Counted from the first letter of the stretch, positions 50,430-59,617 are shown. The stretch: 64,000 bases of DNA from Streptomyces griseochromogenes (GCF_001542625.1 NZ_CP016279.1:496001-560000), one strand, 5' to 3'. Notes: generated by a model not told the origin, from the letters alone. A program made the numbers and translations.

Positions 50430-51598
50430 CGGCTGAGGCGGCCGGCGGGTCGGAGGCCTTCCTCGCCGGGCTGGAAGCCATCGGCGTCTCGCTGGTGTCC
50501 GGGGTGCCCTGCTCCTACTTCAAGGAGCCGATCCGGCGCCTGGAACAGCACCCCCGCATCCGGTACGTCCCGGCCGTGAACGAGGGCAGCGCGCTGGCGA
50601 TCGCCGCCGGTGCCAGGCTCACCGGCGAGACGGCCGCGGTGGTCGCGCAGAACTCGGGGTTCGGCAACCTGGTCAACCCGCTCACCTCGCTGGCGCTGCC
50701 GTATCGCATCCCCCTGCTGGTCTTCGTCAGCATGCGCGGCTGGCCCACGGCCGACGCGGGCGAGCCGCAGCACCACTGGATGGGCAAGGTCGTACCCCCG
50801 TGGCTCGAGTCCCTGGAGGTGCCGTACTGGTGGCTGACCACCGACGGCCCCTCGCCCGACGCGGTCGTCAAGGAGGCGGGCACCGTCCTGGAGTCCGGCC
50901 GTACCGCGTTCGTCCTGGTGGGCAAGGGCGCGCTGAAGGACGCCGGAGCGGCGCCGGCTCCGGACCCGGCCGCACCGCGGGCCTCGGTCCCGGACCGCGA
51001 CGACCTCGTGGACGCGGTCCTCGCCGAAGTGCGCGAGGAAAGGATTCTGTCCACGACCGGATACCTCTCCCGCACCCTCTACAACAGGGGTGACCGGCCC
51101 GGGAACTTCTACATGCAGGGCTCGATGGGACACGTCGCGGGCCTCGCCCTGGGCGCGGCGCTGGCCCGGCCCGAGGAGCGGTTCGTGGTCCTGGACGGCG
51201 ACGGCTCGGCCCTGATGCACCTCGGCAGTCTCGCCACCGTCGGCCACTTCACGCCCGCCAACCTGGTCCATGTCGTCTTCGACAACCAGGCGTACGACTC
51301 CACCGGCGGGCAGCCCACCACCTCCGCCACCACCGACTTCGCCGCGGTCGCCCGCGCCTGCGGCTACCGGCAGGTGCGCCGGGTCGGCACGGCGGCCGGG
51401 CTGCGGCCCGCGCTGCGGGCACTGCTGGACGCGCCGGGACCCGGCCTGCTGGCGGTGGACGGGAAGGTCGGCGGCGCGCCCTGCGAGCGGGCCTCCAACA
51501 GCCTGTCCGTGGCCGGCATCGCGACACGCTTCGCCGCCCAGCACCGGTCGGCCGGCGCGCACGGCGGAGCGTCGGGCGGCCACCGGGAGCAGACGTGA
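50426..51598 (+). CDS. ppd: Phosphonopyruvate decarboxylase
   Basis: A 390-residue thiamine-diphosphate enzyme converting phosphonopyruvate to phosphonoacetaldehyde and CO2, which pulls the mutase equilibrium. The PYR domain has VSGVPCSYFKEPIRRLE and the conserved Glu in PAVNEGSALAIAAGARL; the PP domain has the ThDP/Mg motif VVLDGDGSALMHLGSLATVG ending in HVVFDNQAYDSTGGQPT. GTG start overlaps pepM and the stop overlaps the reductase gene, both by GTGA. Confidence 0.95.
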   Translation: MTAEAAGGSEAFLAGLEAIGVSLVSGVPCSYFKEPIRRLEQHPRIRYVPAVNEGSALAIAAGARLTGETAAVVAQNSGFGNLVNPLTSLALPYRIPLLVFVSMRGWPTADAGEPQHHWMGKVVPPWLESLEVPYWWLTTDGPSPDAVVKEAGTVLESGRTAFVLVGKGALKDAGAAPAPDPAAPRASVPDRDDLVDAVLAEVREERILSTTGYLSRTLYNRGDRPGNFYMQGSMGHVAGLALGAALARPEERFVVLDGDGSALMHLGSLATVGHFTPANLVHVVFDNQAYDSTGGQPTTSATTDFAAVARACGYRQVRRVGTAAGLRPALRALLDAPGPGLLAVDGKVGGAPCERASNSLSVAGIATRFAAQHRSAGAHGGASGGHREQT

Positions 51599-52794
51599 CC
51601 AGCCCGACGCTGCCGGCGGTCACCGGTGCCTGGCCCGGACTGACCCGGCTGCCCGGCCACCCCGCGGCCCACCTGGGCGCCGGTGCCGCCGCCCGGCTGG
51701 GCGACGCGCTCGACGCTCTCGGCGCCGAGCGCGTCCTGGTGGTCCACGGCAGGACCTCCTACCGGCGCTGCGGCGCCGACCGGATCGTCGAGGCCCTGTC
51801 GGCCCACCACACGGTGGAGCACTTCGACGGAGTGCGCCCCAACCCCGACATCGAGCAGATCCGGGCCGGTATCGACGTCATGCGGCGCTTCGCACCCCAG
51901 GCAGTCGTCGGCATCGGCGGCGGCAGCAGCCTGGACGTGGCCAAGACCATCGCCGTCCTGGCCGCCCAGCGACGCGACGCCGAGGAGTGCCTGCTGCACG
52001 CCGAGGCCGTCACCGAGCGCAGGGAGTGCGCCCTCGTGCTCCTGCCCACCACCGCCGGGTCCGGCAGCGAGATGACCTGCTTCGCCACCGTCTACGTCGA
52101 CGGACGCAAGCACTCGCTCGACGTCGACCAGGCCCGGGCCGACCTGGTCCTGGTCGACGAGGACCTGACCGCCTCGCTGCCGCTGGGCGACTCGGTGGCC
52201 AGCGGCCTCGACGCGCTGAGCCAGGCCATCGAGTCGTACTGGTCCGTCGCGGCCACCCCCGCCTCCCGGGAGCTGGCCCTCGCCGCCCTGGACCGGCTGG
52301 CTCCGGCCCTGGCCCGCGCGGCCGACACCGGATCCTTCGCGGACCCGGCGATCCGCGCGGGCACCGCCCACGGGGCCTCCCTGGCGGGCGCGGCGATCGG
52401 CCTCACCCGCACCACGGCGGCGCACGCCCTGTCCTACGACCTGACGGCGCGGCTGGGCCTGGCCCACGGCACCGCCGTGGCCCTGCACCTGCCCTGGGTG
52501 CTGGAGCGGCACGCGATGGCCACCACGGCCGACTGCCGCCATCCGCACGGCGCCGCGGCGGTGCGCGACGCGGTGGCCGTCGTCGAGGACACCACCCGTA
52601 CGCGCACCGGCCGGAGCGTGCGGCAACTGGTGGAACAACTGCTGACCCGCGCCGGGCAGCCGGTCCGGATCGAGGACCTGGCACTGCCCGCGCGGCACTG
52701 GCGCGGCCCCATGACTCAGGCGCTCACCTCCGGCCGGGCCGCCAACAACCCCTGCGTACTGACCGAAGCCGATGTGCTTCAGCTGCTGCGCTGA
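51595..52794 (+). CDS. Iron-type alcohol dehydrogenase, phosphonoacetaldehyde reductase
   Basis: A 399-residue group III alcohol dehydrogenase. NAD(P) and metal motifs are seen: VVGIGGGSSLDVAKTIAVL, LLPTTAGSGSEMTCFATVY, DSVASGLDALSQAIESYWS, and His residues in TRTTAAHALSYDLTARLGLAHGTAVALHLP. In phosphonate clusters (PhpC type) it reduces phosphonoacetaldehyde to 2-hydroxyethylphosphonate, the substrate of the HEPD-type enzyme encoded just upstream. GTG start overlaps ppd by GTGA. Confidence 0.92.
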   Translation: MTSPTLPAVTGAWPGLTRLPGHPAAHLGAGAAARLGDALDALGAERVLVVHGRTSYRRCGADRIVEALSAHHTVEHFDGVRPNPDIEQIRAGIDVMRRFAPQAVVGIGGGSSLDVAKTIAVLAAQRRDAEECLLHAEAVTERRECALVLLPTTAGSGSEMTCFATVYVDGRKHSLDVDQARADLVLVDEDLTASLPLGDSVASGLDALSQAIESYWSVAATPASRELALAALDRLAPALARAADTGSFADPAIRAGTAHGASLAGAAIGLTRTTAAHALSYDLTARLGLAHGTAVALHLPWVLERHAMATTADCRHPHGAAAVRDAVAVVEDTTRTRTGRSVRQLVEQLLTRAGQPVRIEDLALPARHWRGPMTQALTSGRAANNPCVLTEADVLQLLR

Positions 52795-52820
52795 AGCCGT
52801 ATGACGAAAGGCGGACAACG

Positions 52821-53858
52821 ATGGCCACTGGCCGTGTGCTGTACACCGACCCGGCGTGGCTCGTGGAGGAGGGCACCTGGAGCCGAGAACGGGCCACCGT
52901 GGAACGGGAAGTCCTCGGACCGGGCGTGGAGCTGCGCTTCGGCCCGTACGAGAACGGACGTTACCTGGTCGACAGCCCCGCGATGCATCAGGCGGCCGCC
53001 GGGTGCGAGGTGCTGGTGGTCTACCGCACCCAGGTCACCGAGGAACTCCTCGACGCCGCCGGGGACGGTCTGCGCGTGGTGGTGCGCCAGGGCGTCGGCG
53101 TGGACAACCTCAACGCCGATCTGCTCGCCGCCCGCGGCATCCCCGCCTACAACGTGCCCGACTACTGCGTGGACGAGGTCGCCGCCCACACCTCGGCGCT
53201 CGCCCTCGCGCTGGAACGGCAACTGATCCCGCAGCACCGGACGCTGACCGGGGGCACCTTCGACATCTACGCCGGCGGCACCCCGCACCGCACCAACCGG
53301 CGCACCCTCGGCATCGTCGGCTTCGGCCGGATCGGCCGCGCCGTCGCCCGACGCCTGGGCTCCTTCTACGGCGAGACACGGGTCTACGACCCCTACCTCG
53401 GCCGCGACCTCGCCGAGGGCTACGGCGCCCGCGCCGTCGACACCCTCGAGGAGCTGCTCGCCGAGTCGGATCTGGTCACCCTGCACTGCCCGCTCACCCC
53501 CGAGACCGAGCGGCTGATGGACGCCGACGCCCTGCGGGCCATGAAGCCGGGCGCCTTCCTGGTCAACGCGGCTCGCGGCAAGCTCGTGGACCCCGAGGCC
53601 CTGGGCAAGGCGCTGGAGCAGGAGTGGATCGCGGGCGCCGCCCTCGACGTCTTCTTCCCCGAGAATCCCCATCACGACCCGCGGTGGGAGCCGGTGCTCA
53701 GGCATCCCCGGGCCGTGGTCACCAGCCACCGCGCCTTCCTGTCCGAGGAGGCCGAGGCCAGCAGCCGCCGCCGGGTGGCCGAGCTGGTGCGGGCGGCCCT
53801 GGACGGACGCGTCGACGGCCACCCCGGCCGGGTCCTCGGGCAGGGGGCGGGCCGGTGA
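52821..53858 (+). CDS. D-2-hydroxyacid dehydrogenase-like, candidate hydroxymethylphosphonate dehydrogenase
   Basis: A 345-residue NAD-dependent dehydrogenase of the 2-hydroxyacid family (PhpE-like in context). The dinucleotide motif is RTLGIVGFGRIGRAVARRLG, and the catalytic triad residues lie in LVNAARGKLVD (Arg), ALDVFFPENP (Glu) and VVTSHRAFLSEE (His). Hydroxymethylphosphonate is a phosphonate analogue of a 2-hydroxyacid, so oxidation to formylphosphonate is the likely step. ATG 52821 follows AAAGG. It overlaps the aminotransferase gene by GTGA. Confidence 0.88.
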   Translation: MATGRVLYTDPAWLVEEGTWSRERATVEREVLGPGVELRFGPYENGRYLVDSPAMHQAAAGCEVLVVYRTQVTEELLDAAGDGLRVVVRQGVGVDNLNADLLAARGIPAYNVPDYCVDEVAAHTSALALALERQLIPQHRTLTGGTFDIYAGGTPHRTNRRTLGIVGFGRIGRAVARRLGSFYGETRVYDPYLGRDLAEGYGARAVDTLEELLAESDLVTLHCPLTPETERLMDADALRAMKPGAFLVNAARGKLVDPEALGKALEQEWIAGAALDVFFPENPHHDPRWEPVLRHPRAVVTSHRAFLSEEAEASSRRRVAELVRAALDGRVDGHPGRVLGQGAGR

Positions 53859-54976
53859 CCGCGCTCTCCCCGACGGCCGCCGGGGCCCACGGACAGGACG
53901 TCGTCGTCCTGTCCACCGGTGACGTACGCGTCCCGGTGCACCCGGCGGACTCCGCCGTGCGGGTACGGCGGGCCGACCAGCACTACCGGGCCCCCGCCGG
54001 CGACCCGGACCTCAGATCTCTCATCGCTCGGTACGCCACCTCCTCGAAGGATGCCGTGGTGCCCTCCGCCGACCAGATCCTGGTGGCGCCGGGAGCCCGG
54101 CAGGCCCTGGTCGCGGTGCTCCGCGCGGTCCTCGGCGAGCGCCGCGAGGTGCTCTTCGCCACGCCGTACTGGGCCAGCTATCCGCACCTCGTGGAACTGG
54201 TCGGAGGCGTCCCCGTGCCGGTGCCGGGACGGGTCGGCGAGGGCACCCTCGACCTCGACGCGTGGGAGGCGCGGCGCACCCCGGACACCGGCGCCGTCAT
54301 CGTCAACTCGCCCCGCAATCCCGACGGTGCCGTCATCGACCGGGACTCGCTGCGGGCCCTGGTCGAGTGGGCCGGCCGGCACGGACTGGTCGTGATCTGC
54401 GACGAGGTGTACCGGGGGGTCGCGCTCGGCGGCCGGCCGGCGCCCTCGGTGCGTGACGTGTTCCCGGAGCTCCCGGAGCACTGTGTGGTCGTCGACGGGC
54501 TGTCCAAGAGCCACGCCCTGGCGGGGCTGCGGTTCGGCTGGGCGATCGCCCCGGCCGGCATCCGCGCCCGCGCCGTCGCCGTCGCTTCCCACCTCATCGG
54601 CAACACCAGCGGCCTGGTGCAGGACGCCGCGGCCGTCGTGCTGGCCGACCCGGAGCCGGAGCGGCAGCGGATCGGCGCCGAACTCACCTCGAACCTGGAC
54701 ATGGCGATGAAGGTCCTCGACACCGTCGAGGGGCTCGTCTGTCCCCGTCCGCAGGGCGGCATCTTCCTGTTCCCGGACATCCGGCCGCTGCTCTCCGGCC
54801 TCGAGCAGGAGGCGCGCCGCGCGCCTGCCGTCTGGCTGAAGGACCGGCACCGGGTCGCGGTCGTGGACGGCGCGGCGTTCGGCGCGCCGGGCCATCTGCG
54901 GCTCTCCTTCGCCCTCCCCGCCGAGCAGCTCGCCACCGGACTGGAACGCCTGCGGCAGGCACTGACCACCGTGTGA
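53855..54976 (+). CDS. PLP-dependent class I/II aminotransferase
   Basis: A 373-residue aminotransferase. It shows ILVAPGARQALVAVLRAVLG, AVIVNSPRNPDGAVIDRD, VVICDEVYRGV (PLP pyridine Asp and Tyr) and the Schiff-base lysine region VVVDGLSKSHALAGLRFGWAIA. Directly coupled to the 2-hydroxyacid dehydrogenase gene, it probably converts formylphosphonate to aminomethylphosphonate. Making phosphonoalanine from phosphonopyruvate is a weaker alternative. Start GTG 53855. Confidence 0.9.
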   Translation: MTALSPTAAGAHGQDVVVLSTGDVRVPVHPADSAVRVRRADQHYRAPAGDPDLRSLIARYATSSKDAVVPSADQILVAPGARQALVAVLRAVLGERREVLFATPYWASYPHLVELVGGVPVPVPGRVGEGTLDLDAWEARRTPDTGAVIVNSPRNPDGAVIDRDSLRALVEWAGRHGLVVICDEVYRGVALGGRPAPSVRDVFPELPEHCVVVDGLSKSHALAGLRFGWAIAPAGIRARAVAVASHLIGNTSGLVQDAAAVVLADPEPERQRIGAELTSNLDMAMKVLDTVEGLVCPRPQGGIFLFPDIRPLLSGLEQEARRAPAVWLKDRHRVAVVDGAAFGAPGHLRLSFALPAEQLATGLERLRQALTTV

Positions 54977-55028
54977 AACCGCTCTGAAGGCACCGACGCC
55001 CCGCACCCGTTGTGAGAGGAACCATTTC

Positions 55029-55922
55029 GTGGATGTCTCCCTGCTGGACCGGCTGCCCGCCCCCGTGCGGGCCGAACTCGACCGGCGGCAGGCCGCCCTG
55101 CCCGCGATAGCGGCCCTGGTGGAGGCCGACCAGGACGAACCCGTGCTGCTCGCCGGCTCCTACGCCACCGGGGAGTGGAACCCCACCTCGGACCTCGACC
55201 TGCTGGTCCTCACCAGGCGGTACCGCCCGCGCCGCACCCCCGGCACCACCAACCACCCCTCGATCCTCGGGGACAGCTTCGACGGACGGGCGGGCGACCT
55301 TCCGGTCAACGTCGAGTACGTCGGCGAAGAACGTCTCCAGGACATCGCCCGGGTCCTGGAGAACACCGCCGGGGAGGACGGCACGGTCGACCTGCCGAAC
55401 TTCCAGGGCCTCGAACTGCGGCTGGTCCAGCGCGTGCACCAAGGCGTCGCGCTGAGCGGTGCCGAGGAACTGGACAAGCTCCGTGCGGGACTCGACCTCG
55501 ACGCGGTCCGCTCCGCGGCCACCGCCCTCGCTTTCGTGGGCACGCTCAGCCTGCTGGAGGACACGACGGTTCTGGCGAGCCCGACCCGCGAGCTGATGTG
55601 CCGGGGCGCGGCCGAATCCCTGCTGATGTCCGCGGTGAACGCCTTCGGTGTGCTCACCCACGACGGCAAACACCTGCTCACCCGCGCGGCTCGGATCGCC
55701 GAACACGACGACGTGCCAAGGCTGTTCCGGCAGATCGAAGGCCTGCTGTTCGCCGATCGCCTCGTGCACGAGGAGGCGCTCGGCCTGATCCTGGACCTGG
55801 CCGGAGACCTGTATCGCTCGTTCACCGACCCGCGCTGTCCCTCCGGGGTGCTCCGGATGCTGGAGCCCTTCGTCCCCACGTGGGGGTGGACGGGACGGGT
55901 ACTCGCGGGGGAGCGCGCGTGA
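55029..55922 (+). CDS. Pol-beta-type nucleotidyltransferase-domain protein
   Basis: A 297-residue protein. The N-terminus carries the minimal nucleotidyltransferase motif LLAGSYATGEWNPTSDLDLLVL (GS-x(9)-D-x-D, ~residues 41-60) with a third acid likely in PVNVEYVGEE. The rest is helical and resembles the substrate domains of aminoglycoside-type or stand-alone nucleotidyltransferases. It could nucleotidylate a phosphonate intermediate, as CMP-phosphonates occur in other pathways, or inactivate the product for self-protection. Neither is proven. GTG 55029 start; overlaps the next gene by GTGA. Confidence 0.78.
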   Translation: MDVSLLDRLPAPVRAELDRRQAALPAIAALVEADQDEPVLLAGSYATGEWNPTSDLDLLVLTRRYRPRRTPGTTNHPSILGDSFDGRAGDLPVNVEYVGEERLQDIARVLENTAGEDGTVDLPNFQGLELRLVQRVHQGVALSGAEELDKLRAGLDLDAVRSAATALAFVGTLSLLEDTTVLASPTRELMCRGAAESLLMSAVNAFGVLTHDGKHLLTRAARIAEHDDVPRLFRQIEGLLFADRLVHEEALGLILDLAGDLYRSFTDPRCPSGVLRMLEPFVPTWGWTGRVLAGERA

Positions 55923-57070
55923 GCGGCGGCAGCGGCCGGGCGGCCGACGCGTGGGGACTGCTGGACCCCGATCCGCCCCTGTTCGCCTCCGAGGCGTGGC
56001 TCGCCGTCATGTCCGACCGCATCGAGGGGACGCACCGCCGCACCGTCAGCGCGCCCGGGACGCCCGACGCCACGGGCTTCTTCGCCACCGTCATCGGCGA
56101 CAGCGAGGTGTCCGAGAGCAAGAACCCCTGGCAGCTGCTGTTCGAACCGTGCAGTCTGCGGACGCTGGCGCCCGAGGCCGAGGCGGCGCAGGCCGCGGCG
56201 CGCGCCGGGGGACCGGCCCGTGAGACGTGGTTCCCCTCGCTGGTGCTGATGTACCCGGGTCTCGAATGCTTCCCGACCGGTCCCGGCCGTCACCGGCCCG
56301 CCGCGCTCGACCGCGCGGTCGCGTCCGTCGTCGGTCGGGCCCGCGACGAAGGGCTGAGGTCGGTGGCCTTCCTGTACGTGCAGCCGGAGGAGCGGGTGCT
56401 CGCCGAGGCGTTGCGGCGAGCGGGGTTCGTCGAGTTTCCGCTCGCCCTGCGCTGCAACCTGAGGCCCCCCGGGACGTCGTTCGCGGACTACCGGGCCGCG
56501 CTGAGCCGCAACGCGGCCCACAGCATGGACCGCATCCGCCGCCGGATCGCCGAACGCGGCGTGACCGTCCGCCGGTTCACGCTGGACGAGCTGGACGAGG
56601 CGGGCGTCGAGCGGCTCGTCGAGCTGCGCCTGCAGCACCGTGCCAAGTACGGCCGGCGCCCCGACACGGCCGGGGAGCGGGCGCAGTTGACCGCGTTCCG
56701 CCGGCACTTCGGCGACCGCGCGGAGGTCGTGGCCGCGATGGCCGACGAGCGGATGATCGGGTTCTGCCTGTTTCTCGACGCCGGCGACGTGCGGCACGCC
56801 TGGACGCATGGCATCGACTACACCGACAGCCGGTCCAAGGACGTCTTCTTCGAGGTCTGTTACTACCGGCCGGTCGAGGACGCCTACCGTACCGGGCGCA
56901 AGGAGCTGTCCTTCAGCTACGGCGCGGAGGGCAGCAAGCTCGAGCGGGGCTGCCGTCTGGACGAGGTCAGCGGGTTCGTCCTGCCGCTGGACGACGGCGA
57001 CCTGGCGTCCGCGCACAGCGCGGCACGGGCCCTCGCCCGGGGGCTCGTCCGGCCCGGGCCGGGTCGCTGA
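55919..57070 (+). CDS. Fem/GNAT-fold transferase 2 of the phosphonate cluster
   Basis: A 383-residue Fem/GNAT-like protein. It has an N-terminal half with ETWFPSLVLMYPGLECFPTG and VGRARDEGLRSVAFLYVQPEER. The central basic helix is LSRNAAHSMDRIRRRIAERGVTVRRF. The C-terminal half is GFCLFLDAGDVRHAWTHGIDY, then VCYYRPVEDAYRTGRKELSFSYGAEGSKLERGC. It shares the overall plan of the proteins at 47070 and 58547. Probable role: amide-bond formation with an activated amino acid. GTG start overlaps the nucleotidyltransferase stop. Confidence 0.76.
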   Translation: MSGGSGRAADAWGLLDPDPPLFASEAWLAVMSDRIEGTHRRTVSAPGTPDATGFFATVIGDSEVSESKNPWQLLFEPCSLRTLAPEAEAAQAAARAGGPARETWFPSLVLMYPGLECFPTGPGRHRPAALDRAVASVVGRARDEGLRSVAFLYVQPEERVLAEALRRAGFVEFPLALRCNLRPPGTSFADYRAALSRNAAHSMDRIRRRIAERGVTVRRFTLDELDEAGVERLVELRLQHRAKYGRRPDTAGERAQLTAFRRHFGDRAEVVAAMADERMIGFCLFLDAGDVRHAWTHGIDYTDSRSKDVFFEVCYYRPVEDAYRTGRKELSFSYGAEGSKLERGCRLDEVSGFVLPLDDGDLASAHSAARALARGLVRPGPGR

Positions 57071-57131
57071 CCCCGCCTCACCGGCAGCGGAGAGCAGCCA
57101 CGGGAACGCACGGTACGACTACAGGAGTGTG

Positions 57132-58490
57132 ATGGACGCCGACGCCGGCATCGCCCGCAAGGGCCTGGGCATCTTGCGTGAGCGGGGCTTCCGGTACTAC
57201 TGGACGGCCCGGGCCCTGTCCCTCATCGGGGACTACGCCTTCCGTACGGCCTTTGCCACGCACATCATCAGCGTCAGCGGCTCGGCGTCCACACTGGCCG
57301 CCGCGACGGCCGTGCTGCTGGTGCCGTCACTGGTCTTCTACCTGGTGGGCGGCGCTGTCGGAGACCGTACCGCCTCCCGACGCGCCATCATGGTCTGGGT
57401 CGACGCCGCCCGGTTCGTGGTCCTCCTGCTCATCGCCGGGGTGACCTACTGGACGCCCAGCGTGGTTCTGCTCGTCGTCCTCGCCGTGCTGATCGGCGTG
57501 GCGGACGGGTTCTTCCAGCCCGCGTCCTTCGCGTACATGCTGGAGATCACTCCGAAGGAGAAGCTGGTCGCGGCGAACTCGGCGCTCTCCGTCGGCCAGC
57601 AGATCGGACTCATCGGCGGCCCGCTGATCGGCGGATTCATGGTGAGCCTCGCGGGTGCCCCGGCGACGTTCGCCTTCGACGCGGCCACTTTCCTGGTCTC
57701 GGCGATCCTGCTCCTGCTCGTCCGCGCCTCCCGGAGCACCGGCGAGGATCCGGCCGGTGCCGCGGAGCCCGACGGCGCGGCCGGGGAACCGGTGGCCGGC
57801 GGCCACCGGCTCAGGCAGGTCGGCGTGGACGTCGCCCAGGCGGTACGGTTCGTCGCCGGCCTGCGGTGGCTGCTGGTCTCCCTGGTGGTCAACGCGTGCA
57901 CCAACGCCGTGTACGCGGGAGTCCTCGATGTCTCGGTGCCGCTGATCATGGCGCCGGAGGGGACCTCCGAGGGCCGGTCGCTGGGCACGTTCTACGCGTT
58001 CCAGGGCATCGGTGCGCTGGCCGGGGCGGCGGTGCTGGCCAAGCTGACGGTGCGCAGGACGGGGCCCGCCCTGTACCTCATGCTGGCCCTCATGGCGCTG
58101 TCCCTCGCGGCCACCGGTGTGACCGGCGGCGGCGCGGGCGCGCTCGCCATGGCCTTCACCTACGGGGTCGGCCTGCACTTCTTCAACTCGCTCTTCCCGA
58201 GCCTCCTGCAGGAACAGGTGCCGGACAACCTGCTCAGCCGCGTGGGCAGCCTGGCGTTCCTCGGGTTCAACGGCCTGATGCCGCTCGGCGCCCTGCTGAT
58301 GGGCCCCCTGGTGAGCACGCTCGACGCCCGCGGGGCGGCCGTCGCCGCGGGCCTCGTGGCCGCGGCCACGAGCCTCGCCGCCCTGCTGTCCGCGGACGTA
58401 CGCCGTCTCACCGCGGCCGGGCCCGAGCCGGACACGGGTGCGCGGCCGGACCCGGCCGACGGAGACAAGGACGCCGTCGGCCGGGTCTAG
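57132..58490 (+). CDS. MFS transporter, probable product exporter
   Basis: A 452-residue 12-helix major facilitator (enterobactin-exporter/macrolide-efflux type). The N-terminus is FRYYWTARALSLIGDYAFRTAFATHI, with the MFS loop signature GGAVGDRTASRRAIMVWVD between helices 2 and 3, and later VAANSALSVGQQIGLIGGPLIGG. The central loop (~195-235) is hydrophilic, Gly/Glu/Pro-rich. Position within the phosphonate operon suggests export of the product or self-resistance. ATG 57132 follows AGGAG. Confidence 0.9.
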   Translation: MDADAGIARKGLGILRERGFRYYWTARALSLIGDYAFRTAFATHIISVSGSASTLAAATAVLLVPSLVFYLVGGAVGDRTASRRAIMVWVDAARFVVLLLIAGVTYWTPSVVLLVVLAVLIGVADGFFQPASFAYMLEITPKEKLVAANSALSVGQQIGLIGGPLIGGFMVSLAGAPATFAFDAATFLVSAILLLLVRASRSTGEDPAGAAEPDGAAGEPVAGGHRLRQVGVDVAQAVRFVAGLRWLLVSLVVNACTNAVYAGVLDVSVPLIMAPEGTSEGRSLGTFYAFQGIGALAGAAVLAKLTVRRTGPALYLMLALMALSLAATGVTGGGAGALAMAFTYGVGLHFFNSLFPSLLQEQVPDNLLSRVGSLAFLGFNGLMPLGALLMGPLVSTLDARGAAVAAGLVAAATSLAALLSADVRRLTAAGPEPDTGARPDPADGDKDAVGRV

Positions 58491-58546
58491 GCCCGCTCGT
58501 CACGTTCCTGCCCGACCCGACCCGACCCGACAAGAAGAGGAAGATC

Positions 58547-59617
58547 ATGCACAGCACGGAAGTTGCGCGGCTGTCCGGTCCGTTCGACGGACCGAGCTGG
58601 GACCGGCTGGGGCCGGGCGCCGCGGTCCAGGGCGGCCGCTGGCTGACCGCGATGCTCAGCAGACTGCCGGGCGAGCCGGTCAGGGTGTCGCACGACGGCT
58701 CGGACGGCGCGCTCGGCTTCACGGGTGCGGTGGTCCGGGACGGCGACGCGTACGAGGCGTACAACCCATGGGCGATCCTGCGCCGGGAGGACCCCGTCTT
58801 CCCCGAGGTGCGGGCCCTCGGCCGACGGGTCCTGCCGCACCTCGGTGACGGCCGTGAGGCGATCCTGCCCGGACTGCTGCTGGTGGCTCCCGGATACCTC
58901 GGGGATCCGGTGGGACCGGCCGCGGACCACCCCGACAGCGTGAAGCGGTGCCTCGCCGATGTCTGTGCCTGGGCGGGCGATGCGGGTCTGGCCACCGTGT
59001 CGGTGCTCTACACCAGGCCGGCCGCCTCGCGAGTCCTGGCCCCGGCCGTCGGCGCCCTGGGCGGCGAGAGCTTCGATCTGACCACACGGTCGATGATGCC
59101 GGTGACCTGGGACGACGAGGAGAGCCTCGCGGCCGTCCGGTCGAAGCGGCGGCGTATCGAGGTGCGGCGTCAGCTGCGCCGCCTCGCGGAACACGGCTGC
59201 TCCGTCGGTACGGGCGTCCCGGACGAACTGTTCGACGAGGTCATCGAGGGCAGGTGCGCCCTGCTGCGCTGGTACGGCCAGCCCGCCGACGAGGCGGCGG
59301 AGCGGCGCCGGCTGCGCACCCTCATCGACTCGTTCGGCGAGGACCTGCTGCTCTTCACCGCCCAGGTCGAGGGGCGGCTGATCGCCCACGCGCTGTTCGT
59401 GGCCGACATGAGGACCTTGCAGAACGTCTATGTCGGCACCACGGAGCTCGGCCGGAACGTTCCGTACGCCCACCTGGCGGTGACCTATCACGCGCCCATG
59501 CGCCATGTCGGGCGCGAGCGTTACGACTGGATCGACTACGGCGTCGGCCATGGCGACACCAAGCGGACGCAGGGGTGTGAGGCCGTACCGCTGATGGGAC
59601 ATGTGATCCCCCTGTAG
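58547..59617 (+). CDS. Fem/GNAT-fold transferase 3 of the phosphonate cluster
   Basis: A 356-residue relative of the other two Fem-like proteins. It shows GREAILPGLLLVAPGYLGDP, VCAWAGDAGLATVSVLYTRP, the basic helix VRSKRRRIEVRRQLRRLAEHG, and the C-terminal LIAHALFVADMRTLQNVYVGTTE and YAHLAVTYHAPMRHVGRERYDWIDYGVGHGDTKRTQG. It is the last gene of the rightward arm. ATG 58547 follows AAGAGGAAG; a (CCCGA)-type 5-bp repeat run lies at ~58511-58530 just before it. Confidence 0.77.
   Translation: MHSTEVARLSGPFDGPSWDRLGPGAAVQGGRWLTAMLSRLPGEPVRVSHDGSDGALGFTGAVVRDGDAYEAYNPWAILRREDPVFPEVRALGRRVLPHLGDGREAILPGLLLVAPGYLGDPVGPAADHPDSVKRCLADVCAWAGDAGLATVSVLYTRPAASRVLAPAVGALGGESFDLTTRSMMPVTWDDEESLAAVRSKRRRIEVRRQLRRLAEHGCSVGTGVPDELFDEVIEGRCALLRWYGQPADEAAERRRLRTLIDSFGEDLLLFTAQVEGRLIAHALFVADMRTLQNVYVGTTELGRNVPYAHLAVTYHAPMRHVGRERYDWIDYGVGHGDTKRTQGCEAVPLMGHVIPL

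Noticed and set aside
55175..55918. In-frame upstream extension of the second Fem-like protein to 631 residues
   Set aside because: The extra part is the wrong-frame reading of the nucleotidyltransferase gene; GTG 55919 gives a normal-sized protein and the usual GTGA overlap.
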